From NCBI RefSeq assembly GCF_009295725.1, contig NZ_WHJC01000004.1:1-45039 (forward strand): a stretch of 45,039 nucleotides of DNA. Reading direction: 5' to 3'. Within the stretch, counting starts at the first letter, position 1; each line of letters opens with the position of its first letter. The notes beneath the pieces are model-generated. The model saw nothing but the letters and a program-made list of their open reading frames with translations. It did no database searches and had not been told where the DNA came from. The position numbers were made by a program, and so were the translations under genes. The DNA is from Clostridium tarantellae. Its GTDB lineage: Bacteria > Bacillota > Clostridia > Clostridiales > Clostridiaceae. This document shows positions 38,041 through 45,039 of the stretch, in pieces.

Positions 38041-38088
38041 TATAAGATTGGCTATAATATTAGTTTTTTTATTTGTGAGAAAGAAAAA
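38041..38088 (+). repeat. 48-bp direct repeat, copy 2 (fused to the recJ remnant)
   Basis: Starts TATAAGATTGGCTATAATAT and ends TTGTGAGAAAGAAAAA. It differs from 35926-35973 at three positions only (8, 12 and 20). Here the kinase-tail frame (SFFICEKEK) is not stopped but runs on in frame into the recJ remnant at CINATGRLETA. The two copies bracket the whole thsA-thsB unit. Confidence 0.92.
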
Positions 38089-38994
38089 ATCATATATACC
38101 TGTATTAATGCAACAGGAAGATTAGAAACAGCAGATTTATCCGTAGAATTATTAATTACTGAAGATGAAAAAAGAGCAGAAGAGCTAGCCAAAGAATTAT
38201 GCCATTTAAATGAAAGAAGGCAGGAAATGACTAAAGACAGTGTGGATATGGTCATTGAACAAATAGAGAAGAATGGATTAGAAAAAGATAAGGTTTTAAT
38301 AATTTATAACTCAAATATTCATGAAAGCATAGCGGGTATAGTTGCAGGAAGGATTAGAGAAAAATATAATAAGCCAACTATAATAATGACTGGTGGAAAG
38401 GAAATGCCTAAAGGGTCAGCTAGATCAATTGAAGAATATAATATGTTTGAAGAGTTATCAAAGTGTAAATTTCTTTTAAGCAAATTTGGTGGTCATCCAA
38501 TGGCAGCTGGATTATCTGTTGAAGAAAGTAATTTACCTAAGTTAAGAGAGATGTTAATAAATAATTGTACTCTTAAGGATGAGGAGTTTATTCCAAAAAT
38601 TAAAATAGATGCTAGAGTTGCTTTAAAAGATTTAACAGAAGAATTAATAAAAGAAGTTAATTTATTAGAGCCTTTTGGCAAAGCTAATCCTTCTCCTTTA
38701 TTTGCAGAAAAAAATATAGATGTTTGTAGAATATGGACTATGGGGAAAGATAACAATATTTTAAAGTTAAGATGTAAAACATTTAATGGATTCAAAACAA
38801 TAGATGCAATAACATTTGACAAATTTGAAGAATTTAAAAAACAATTTTCAGAAAAGTATGGCAAAAATAAATTGCTAGAAATTTTAGATAGTGGTTATTG
38901 TAATTTTAAAATAGATTTAATTTATCAACCCAATATAAACGAATTTAATGGTAAAAGAAGTATTCAAGTAATTATTAAATCATTAAGATTATAG
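38089..38994 (+). pseudogene. recJ: 5'-truncated recJ paralog (DHHA1 and OB domains only)
   Basis: Homologous to RecJ from the linker motif CINATGRLETA onward: DHHA1 domain with HESIAGIVAGRIREKYN and GGHPMAAGLS, then the OB-like C-terminus with LLEPFGKANPSPLF. The whole N-terminal DHH nuclease domain (D-Y-D-V-D and D-H-H motifs) is missing, so exonuclease activity is not possible. The coding frame is open from the kinase-tail repeat at 38041. The first in-frame ATG is 38227, behind AAGGCAGG, and would give 255 residues. It is clearly related to but divergent from the intact RecJ at 26885 (for example SIEEYNMFEEL in both), so it is an older paralog or an import, not a recent copy. Transcription from thsA-thsB could still express it. 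Confidence 0.85.
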
Positions 38995-39003
38995 TTTTTA
39001 ATA

Positions 39004-39049
39004 AAGTGGATTATTTCTAAAATAAAATTCATTTTGAAATAATCCACTT
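39004..39049. terminator. Bidirectional terminator between the recJ remnant and the spore protein gene
   Basis: AAGTGGATTATTTC (39004-39017) and GAAATAATCCACTT (39036-39049), a perfect 14-bp stem; AAAAT and ATTTT inside the loop extend the pairing. A second perfect 10-bp inverted repeat, ATTATAGTTA/TAACTATAAT, lies at 39060-39087. Confidence 0.7.
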
Positions 39050-39130
39050 CACATGTTGCATTATAGTTAGGCATAATTAACTATAATACTTAATATTAAG
39101 TTTTTAAATTTTAGTCCTATTAAAATAATT

Positions 39131-39307
39131 TTATAGGCCTTGCTCGTATTTTTCTACCATTCTTTTAACCATTTCTCCACCAACGCTACCACATTGCTTT
39201 GAAGAAAGATTTCCATTATACTCTGAGAATGGTACTCCCATTTCACTAGCTACTTCATTTTTGAATTTTGATAATCCTTGTTTTGCTTCTGGTACTAATT
39301 GTGCCAT
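39131..39307 (-). CDS. Alpha/beta-type small acid-soluble spore protein
   Basis: A 58-residue DNA-binding protein that coats and protects spore DNA from UV and heat and is degraded on germination. It reads MAQLVPEAKQGLSKFKNEVA at the N-terminus; NEVASE matches the GPR protease site region; and SVGGEMVKRMVEKYEQ is the conserved second helix. The start is ATG at 39307 (minus strand), behind AAGGAGG, a strong site. Upstream on the minus strand, TCATA (39366-39370), a 17-nt gap and CAATATA (39342-39348) resemble a forespore sigma-G promoter, weakly. It is shorter than many paralogs (about 60-70) but complete. Spore formers carry several such genes. Confidence 0.93.
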   Translation of the reverse strand: MAQLVPEAKQGLSKFKNEVASEMGVPFSEYNGNLSSKQCGSVGGEMVKRMVEKYEQGL

Positions 39308-39439
39308 TTTGAAAACCTCCTTGTAATTAAGTTTGCATTATTATATTGTCCGTTTGTAAAATAATTATGAGAGAAAAATTGAGGAATATATGGTAAATAG
39401 TTCATTAATATAAGAAATAAATATAAAGGAGATGATATT

Positions 39440-40513
39440 TTGAGTAAATATAAAATAATAATGACAGGTGGAGGATCAGCAGGTCATGTAACACCTAATT
39501 TAGCATTAGTACCTAAATTATTAGAAGAAGGATTTGAAATAAAGTATATTGGAAGTAAAGAAGGTATAGAAAAAGAAATAATAACAAAAGCCAATATTCC
39601 TTATTATGGAATATCTTCTGGGAAACTTAGAAGATATTTTGATGTGAAAAATTTTACAGATCCATTTAAAGTTTTAAAAGGTGTTTATGATGCATTAAAA
39701 ATATTAAAAAAGGAAAAACCAGATGTTATTTTTTCAAAAGGTGGATTTGTAACAGTTCCAGTGGTGATGGCAGCATCAATGAGAAAAATACCAGTTATAT
39801 CTCATGAATCTGATATGACGCCAGGATTAGCAAACAAAATGGCATCACCTTTTTGTGATAAATTATGTGTTACTTTTCCAGAAAGTTTAAAATATATAAA
39901 GGAAAATAAAGGAGTTTTAACAGGAACTCCAATTAGAGATGAGTTGTTAAAAGGAAATAAAGTAAAAGCAAATAATTTTTGTAATTTTAGGCAAAATAAA
40001 ATGGTGTTAATGATTATTGGGGGAAGTTTAGGTTCTAAAATTATAAATGAAAATATAAGAAGTGTATTAAAGGATTTACTTAAGGATTTTAATATAATTC
40101 ATATATGTGGAAAGGGTAATATAGATAATTCTTTAAAGAATATAGAAGGATATAAACAGTTTGAATATGTTTCAAAAGAATTACCAGATTTAATGGATCT
40201 TTCAAATATTGTTATTTCAAGAGCTGGTGCTAATACAATATTTGAATTATTAGTATTAAAAAAACCTAATATACTTATTCCATTATCTGCAAATGCTTCT
40301 AGAGGTGATCAAGTTTTAAATGCAACTTCTTTTGAAAAATGTGGTTATTCAAAGGTTATTCAAGAAGAAGATTTAACTCCTAATATATTACTAAAATCAG
40401 TACAAGAAGTTGTTAAAGAAAAAAGTAAATATATTTCAAATATGCAAAATAGTAATTTAGGAAATGGAATTCAGAATATTTTAAAGATTATAAAAGACTC
40501 TATTAAAGAATAA
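39440..40513 (+). CDS. murG: UDP-GlcNAc:lipid I N-acetylglucosaminyltransferase MurG
   Basis: A 357-residue GT-B glycosyltransferase that converts lipid I to lipid II at the inner face of the membrane in peptidoglycan synthesis. The N-terminal G-loop [14 protein letters not shown] (about 9-22) and the second G-rich segment [13 protein letters not shown] are present. The C-terminal UDP-GlcNAc-binding half has [12 protein letters not shown] and [17 protein letters not shown]. The start is TTG 39440 behind AAAGGAGATG. It is not inside a division-cell-wall cluster here; it stands alone between the divergent spore protein gene and flavodoxin, as in some clostridia. Confidence 0.95.
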   Translation: MSKYKIIMTGGGSAGHVTPNLALVPKLLEEGFEIKYIGSKEGIEKEIITKANIPYYGISSGKLRRYFDVKNFTDPFKVLKGVYDALKILKKEKPDVIFSKGGFVTVPVVMAASMRKIPVISHESDMTPGLANKMASPFCDKLCVTFPESLKYIKENKGVLTGTPIRDELLKGNKVKANNFCNFRQNKMVLMIIGGSLGSKIINENIRSVLKDLLKDFNIIHICGKGNIDNSLKNIEGYKQFEYVSKELPDLMDLSNIVISRAGANTIFELLVLKKPNILIPLSANASRGDQVLNATSFEKCGYSKVIQEEDLTPNILLKSVQEVVKEKSKYISNMQNSNLGNGIQNILKIIKDSIKE

Positions 40514-40624
40514 TAGTTATTTGAAAAAAACGAGAATTAACGAATTAAAACTAGAATAAAAGAGTAGATTGGGTTAAGATTGTTTTTTAACTAAAATATA
40601 CTTAAATATATTAAAATATGAAAC

Positions 40625-40652
40625 TTGAAAAATAATTTCCAAAGAGTATAAT
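40625..40652 (+). promoter_or_regulatory. Promoter of the flavodoxin gene
   Basis: TTGAAA (40625-40630), 16-nt spacer, perfect TATAAT (40647-40652), about 75 bases before the start. No comparable promoter is seen before the oxidoreductase gene, suggesting both may use this one. Confidence 0.6.
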
Positions 40653-40727
40653 TAAAAATGTTGAGTAAAAAGAAAGAGTTATTCATGGGGAATTATTAAT
40701 TTTTATAATTAATGAGGTGTATTTGTT

Positions 40728-41153
40728 ATGAAAAAAATTTCAATTATTTATTGGAGCAGTGGCGGAAATGTAGAAGTTATTGCTAATACCATATTAGAAG
40801 AATTAAAATCAGCTGGAGCTGATGTAAAAATCAAAAGTGTAGGGGATGCTGAGATTTCAGATGTTACAGAAGCTGATGCAGTAGCTTTTGGAAGCCCTTC
40901 TATGGACAATAACAGAATTGAACAATATGAAATGGAACCTTTTATAAATGAATTTAAGCTTTTACCAAATAATAATAAAAAAATAATATTATTCGGATCT
41001 TATGGATGGGATGATGGAAAATTTATGGATGATTGGGTTAAAAGAATGAATAATTATGGTTTCAATGTTTTAGGTCAATTAGCTGTTAAAGAATCACCTT
41101 CAGATAGTGATTTAATTGTTGCTAGAAATCTAGCTAGAAAGTTAATTGAATAA
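40728..41153 (+). CDS. Flavodoxin
   Basis: A 141-residue short-chain flavodoxin, an FMN-dependent one-electron carrier. The phosphate-binding loop IYWSSGGNVE (residues 7-16) follows the first strand, with WSSGGN in place of the usual TGxTGN-like loop. FGSPSMDNNRIEQYEMEP is the 50s loop and FGSYGWDDGKFMDDW the 90s loop with the FMN-stacking Tyr/Trp, both characteristic of clostridial flavodoxins. Length is normal (about 138-145). ATG 40728 lies behind TGAGGTG. The pyruvate:ferredoxin (flavodoxin) oxidoreductase gene begins 59 bases later, a likely electron donor. Confidence 0.93.
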   Translation: MKKISIIYWSSGGNVEVIANTILEELKSAGADVKIKSVGDAEISDVTEADAVAFGSPSMDNNRIEQYEMEPFINEFKLLPNNNKKIILFGSYGWDDGKFMDDWVKRMNNYGFNVLGQLAVKESPSDSDLIVARNLARKLIE

Positions 41154-41212
41154 TAATTTAGTTATCAAATATTTAAAATAAATACAATATTTCAGAAAGA
41201 GGTGTCAGCCAA

Positions 41213-44200
41213 ATGACAATTAGGAAAATGAAAACAATGGATGGTAATACAGCTGCTGCACATATTGCTTATGCATTTACAGACGTTGCTGCTATATTCC
41301 CAATAACACCTTCATCACCAATGGCAGAATTAGTTGATGAGTGGAGTGCTAAAGGACAAAAGAATATATTTGGTCAACCAGTTAAAGTAATGGAAATGCA
41401 ATCAGAGGCAGGGGCTGCTGGAGCAGTTCATGGTTCATTACAAGCAGGAGCTTTAACAACTACTTTTACAGCTTCTCAAGGTTTATTATTAATGATACCA
41501 AATATGTATAAAATAGCTGGTGAGTTATTACCATCAGTATTCCATGTATCAGCAAGAGCTTTAGCTACTTCATCATTAAGTATTTTTGGTGACCATCAAG
41601 ACGTTATGGCTGCAAGACAAACAGGATTTGCTATGCTTGCAGAAGGATCAGTTCAAGAAGTTATGGACTTATCAGCAGTTGCTCATTTAGCATCTATTAA
41701 ATCAAGAGTTCCATTTTTAAATTTCTTTGATGGATTCAGAACTTCACATGAAATACAAAAAGTTGAAGTAATTGAATATGATGAATTAAAAGCTTTAGTG
41801 GATATGAATGAAGTTGATGCATTCAGAAGAAGAGCTTTAAATCCAAACCATCCTGTAACAAGAGGTACAGCTCAAAACCCTGATATCTACTTCCAAGAAA
41901 GAGAAGCAGTTAATAAATTCTATGATGCAGTACCAGAAATAGTAGAAAGTTATATGGCTGAAATCACAAAATTAACAGGAAGAGAATACAATTGTTTTGA
42001 TTACTATGGAGCAGCAGATGCTGATAGAGTTATAGTTGCAATGGGATCAGTAACTGATGTTATAGAAGAAACAGTTGATTATTTAAATGCTAATGGAAAT
42101 AAAGTTGGTCTTGTGAAGGTAAGATTATATAGACCATTCTCAAATGAGAGATTAATAAAAGTAATACCAAGTACAGCTAAGAAAATTGCTGTTTTAGATA
42201 GAACAAAAGAACCAGGTTGTTCAGGAGAACCATTATTCTTAGATGTTAAAAATGCATTCTATGGAAAAGAAAATGCTCCTGTAATAGTTGGAGGAAGATT
42301 TGGATTAGGTTCAAAAGATACTTTACCAGCTGATATAGCTACAGTATATGAAAACTTATCTAAAGATGAGCCAAAAGATGGATTTACATTAAGTATAGTT
42401 GATGATATAACTAATACTTCATTAGAAGTAAAAACAGATATAGATACAACTCCAGAAGGAACTAAAGCTTGTAAGTTCTGGGGATTAGGATCTGACGGAA
42501 CAGTTGGAGCTAATAAGTCAGCTATAAAAATTATCGGAGATCATACAGATATGTATGCTCAAGGTTACTTTGCATATGATTCTAAAAAATCAGGTGGAGT
42601 TACTATATCTCACTTAAGATTTGGTAAAAAGCCAATAAAATCACCATATTTAATAAATAAAGCAGATTTTATTGCTTGCCATAATCAATCATATGTTTAC
42701 AAATATTTTGTATTAGAAGGATTAAAGAAAAATGGTAAGTTCCTATTAAATACTATCTGGACTCCAGAAGAATTAAATGAAAAATTACCAGCTTCATATA
42801 AGAAATTCATTGCTGAGAACAATATTGAGTTCTATACATTAAATGCTGTTAAGATAGCTCAAGAAGTTGGTCTTGGTGGAAGAATAAATATGATAATGCA
42901 ATCTGCATTCTTTAAATTAGCTAATATAATCCCAGTAGAGGATGCTGTTAAATACTTAAAAGATGCTGTTGTTAAATCATATGGTAAAAAAGGTCAACAT
43001 GTTGTTGATATGAACCATGCAGCTATAGATAAAGGAATAGATGCATTAGTTAAAATAGAAATTCCAGCTGATTGGTCTACTGCTAAAGATGTTGAAGTTA
43101 AAGTAGAAGAGCAAGTTAAACCAGAATTTATAACTAAGATTGTTGAGCCAATCAATAGACTAGAAGGAGATAAACTTCCAGTTTCAGCTTTCGTAGAAAT
43201 GGGAATGGAAGATGGTACTTTTGAGCAAGGTACAGCAGCTTACGAAAAGAGAGGAATAGCTATAAATGTTCCTGAATGGATTCCAGAAAACTGTATCCAA
43301 TGTAACCAATGTGCATTTGTATGTCCACATGCTACAATAAGACCATTCTTATTAACAGATGCTGAAAAAGAAAATGCACCAGAAGGTACTAAGACAGTTG
43401 TAGCTAAAGCATTAAAAACTGAAGAACCAATGAACTTCACAATTGCTGTAAGTCCTTTAGATTGTACAGGATGTGGAAATTGTGCTCAAGTTTGCCCAGC
43501 TAAAGAAAAAGCTTTAGTTATGAAACCACAAGAGACTCAACATGATCAAATTAAGACTTGGGATTATTGTGTAAATGATGTAACTCCTAAGAAAAATCCA
43601 ATGAACAAAAATACAGTTAAAGGTAGTCAATTTGAACAACCATTATTCGAGTTTTCAGGTGCTTGTGCAGGTTGTGGAGAAACTCCATATGCTAAAGTAA
43701 TAACTCAATTATTTGGAGACAGAATGATGATAGCTAATGCTACTGGATGTTCATCAATCTGGGGAGGATCAGCTCCTTCAACACCATATACTACTAACCA
43801 TAATGGTCATGGACCAGCTTGGGCTAACTCATTATTTGAAGATAATGCTGAGTTTGGATTAGGTATGTTCCTTGGAGTTCAATCAATAAGAGAAAGATTA
43901 GTTGTAACAGCTAAAAAAGCAATAGAAGCTGGAGTAAGTGAAACTACTAAAGTTGCTTTAGAAGATTGGATAGATAATGTAGATAATGGAGATGGAACTA
44001 GAGAAAGAGCTGCTGCTGTAATTGCTGCATTACAAAATGAAAGCAATGAATTTGCTAAAGAAATCCTAAAAGATAGTGATTATTTAGTTAAGAGATCACA
44101 ATGGATCTTCGGAGGAGACGGTTGGGCTTATGATATTGGATATGGTGGAGTAGACCATGTATTAGCATCAGGAGATGATGTAAATATATTTGTATTTGAT

Positions 44201-44743
44201 ACAGAAATTTATTCAAATACTGGTGGTCAAAGTTCAAAATCAACACCAACTGCTGCAATAGCTAAATTTGCTGCCGCAGGTAAGAGAACTAAGAAAAAAG
44301 ATCTTGGAATGATGGCTATGAGCTATGGTTATGTATATGTTGCTCAAATTTCAATGGGAGCAGATAAAAATCAAACTCTTAAAGCTATAGCAGAAGCAGA
44401 AGCTTATAAAGGACCATCATTAATAATAGCTTATGCACCATGTATTAGCCACGGATTAAAAGCTGGTATGGCAAATTCTCAATTAGAGGCTAAGAAAGCT
44501 GTTGATTGCGGATACTGGGCATTATACAGATATAATCCACAATTAAAAGATGCAGGTAAGAATCCATTTAATTTAGATTCAAGAGAACCAAAAGCTAACT
44601 TTAGAGAATTCTTAATGGGAGAGGTTAGATATGCTGCTTTAGCTAAAGCATTCCCAGAAGCTGCAGAGGCATTATTTGAGAAAACAGAAAAAGATGCTAA
44701 AGAAAGATTAGAAACTTATAAAAAACTTGCAACTCAAGAATAA
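41213..44743 (+). CDS. nifJ: Pyruvate:ferredoxin (flavodoxin) oxidoreductase, single chain
   Basis: A 1176-residue homodimeric PFOR, the anaerobe's route from pyruvate and CoA to acetyl-CoA, CO2 and reduced ferredoxin or flavodoxin. Order: TPP-binding PYR-like domain (about 1-250), CoA-binding domain (260-410), gamma domain (415-630), a two-[4Fe-4S] ferredoxin domain with C694/C697/C700/C704 (CIQCNQCAFVC) and C751/C754/C757/C761 (CTGCGNCAQVC), then the TPP/Mg domain with ACAGCGE for the proximal cluster, GDGWAYDIGYGG and YSNTGGQ. Full length. ATG 41213 follows AGAAAGAGGTG. Codon use has more C-ending codons (ttc, atc) than neighbours, the pattern of a highly expressed gene. It is a drug-activation enzyme for nitroimidazoles in the family. 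Confidence 0.97.
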   Translation: MTIRKMKTMDGNTAAAHIAYAFTDVAAIFPITPSSPMAELVDEWSAKGQKNIFGQPVKVMEMQSEAGAAGAVHGSLQAGALTTTFTASQGLLLMIPNMYKIAGELLPSVFHVSARALATSSLSIFGDHQDVMAARQTGFAMLAEGSVQEVMDLSAVAHLASIKSRVPFLNFFDGFRTSHEIQKVEVIEYDELKALVDMNEVDAFRRRALNPNHPVTRGTAQNPDIYFQEREAVNKFYDAVPEIVESYMAEITKLTGREYNCFDYYGAADADRVIVAMGSVTDVIEETVDYLNANGNKVGLVKVRLYRPFSNERLIKVIPSTAKKIAVLDRTKEPGCSGEPLFLDVKNAFYGKENAPVIVGGRFGLGSKDTLPADIATVYENLSKDEPKDGFTLSIVDDITNTSLEVKTDIDTTPEGTKACKFWGLGSDGTVGANKSAIKIIGDHTDMYAQGYFAYDSKKSGGVTISHLRFGKKPIKSPYLINKADFIACHNQSYVYKYFVLEGLKKNGKFLLNTIWTPEELNEKLPASYKKFIAENNIEFYTLNAVKIAQEVGLGGRINMIMQSAFFKLANIIPVEDAVKYLKDAVVKSYGKKGQHVVDMNHAAIDKGIDALVKIEIPADWSTAKDVEVKVEEQVKPEFITKIVEPINRLEGDKLPVSAFVEMGMEDGTFEQGTAAYEKRGIAINVPEWIPENCIQCNQCAFVCPHATIRPFLLTDAEKENAPEGTKTVVAKALKTEEPMNFTIAVSPLDCTGCGNCAQVCPAKEKALVMKPQETQHDQIKTWDYCVNDVTPKKNPMNKNTVKGSQFEQPLFEFSGACAGCGETPYAKVITQLFGDRMMIANATGCSSIWGGSAPSTPYTTNHNGHGPAWANSLFEDNAEFGLGMFLGVQSIRERLVVTAKKAIEAGVSETTKVALEDWIDNVDNGDGTRERAAAVIAALQNESNEFAKEILKDSDYLVKRSQWIFGGDGWAYDIGYGGVDHVLASGDDVNIFVFDTEIYSNTGGQSSKSTPTAAIAKFAAAGKRTKKKDLGMMAMSYGYVYVAQISMGADKNQTLKAIAEAEAYKGPSLIIAYAPCISHGLKAGMANSQLEAKKAVDCGYWALYRYNPQLKDAGKNPFNLDSREPKANFREFLMGEVRYAALAKAFPEAAEALFEKTEKDAKERLETYKKLATQE

Positions 44744-45039
44744 TTTTAAAAATAAATACTAATAGATTGAGATAGATAATAAAAATAGAGTATTAACCAA
44801 AAGGTTAATGCTCTATTTTTGTTTATATTAATAAAATAATTAAAATTAAATAAAAAAATTGTTTTATTTAATTATTTTATTTTAATTTTTTATAAATATA
44901 ATAAATTTTTCATAAAATATTTTAATAAAAAAGAATAAAAGAGCATTTTAGAAAAAAATCAAGTATATTGAATAATATTAGTTAAAACATATAAAATTAA
45001 GTAGAAAATTCTATAATACGGATTTGAAGATTATTTGAG
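44744..45039. other. Non-coding AT-rich tail
   Basis: Contains the PFOR terminator, then about 215 bases of nearly pure A/T with imperfect inverted repeats (44830-44890). No ORF with a ribosome site, no RNA gene and no clear promoter is seen before the window ends. Confidence 0.5.
44781..44820 (+). terminator. Terminator of the PFOR gene
   Basis: AAAAATAGAGTATTAACC (44781-44798), loop AAAA, GGTTAATGCTCTATTTTT (44803-44820); 18-bp stem with a single G-T pair and A/T runs on both sides. Confidence 0.93.

Noticed and set aside
28673-39100. Mobile element, prophage or CRISPR array carrying the defence genes
   Set aside because: No integrase, transposase, phage structural gene, terminal inverted repeats or regularly spaced repeats; only the two 48-bp direct repeats around Thoeris are seen.
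44821-44900. AT-rich inverted repeats as a replication origin or partition site
   Set aside because: Imperfect repeats in almost pure A/T DNA without DnaA boxes or iterons; chance pairing is enough.

Overview
The window is very AT-rich, densely coding DNA from a spore-forming anaerobic Firmicute, most likely Clostridium sensu stricto. The taxonomic clues are an alpha/beta-type small acid-soluble spore protein (39131-39307, minus), a YtaF-type sporulation membrane protein, a single-chain pyruvate:ferredoxin oxidoreductase paired with a flavodoxin, FabV-type enoyl reductase, A/T-ending codons throughout, several TTG starts behind strong AAGGAG sites, and hairpin-plus-T-run terminators. I cannot name the species from sequence alone.

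Layout. 1-5900 holds mprF (lipid aminoacylation), fabV (enoyl-ACP/CoA reductase), then ytaF and a UV-damage endonuclease gene on the minus strand. 6184-17218 is one long branched-chain amino acid operon in the order ilvN-cimA-leuC-leuD-leuB-ilvD-ilvB-leuA-ilvC, closed by a strong hairpin. It encodes the shared valine/leucine/isoleucine steps plus the citramalate route to 2-ketobutyrate, so isoleucine need not come from threonine. 17427-18836 is a stand-alone membrane glycosyltransferase with a consensus promoter and its own terminator. 18964-25502 is mnmH-parE-parC-DJ-1/PfpI (tRNA selenouridine synthase, topoisomerase IV, deglycase-like protein) from a near-consensus promoter. 25670-28672 is an M16 peptidase followed by recJ.

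28673-39100 is an accessory island between intact recJ and the spore-protein/murG region. It contains a small gene broken by an in-frame TAG. Next comes a three-gene operon of a DUF4297/Cap4-like nuclease, an ABC-3C middle component and a large SMC/Rad50-like ATPase with a zinc hook, which fits a Lamassu-family (ABC-three-component) anti-phage system. After that are a small acidic orphan gene with an ochre codon after its fifth codon and a decayed P-loop polynucleotide-kinase-like pseudogene. The island ends with a Thoeris system (thsA SIR2-STALD and thsB TIR-like) and a 5'-truncated second recJ. A 48-bp near-identical direct repeat, which is the 3' end of the kinase gene, flanks Thoeris on both sides and fuses in frame into the recJ remnant. 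No integrase or transposase is visible.

39131-45039 returns to core genes: the spore protein, murG, flavodoxin and pyruvate:ferredoxin oxidoreductase, ending in a terminator and a non-coding AT-rich tail. The most notable content is the composite Lamassu plus Thoeris island bracketed by recJ copies, the repeats around Thoeris, and the two interrupted small genes next to the defence operons. Both defence families are already described; what may be new is the arrangement and the orphan genes.
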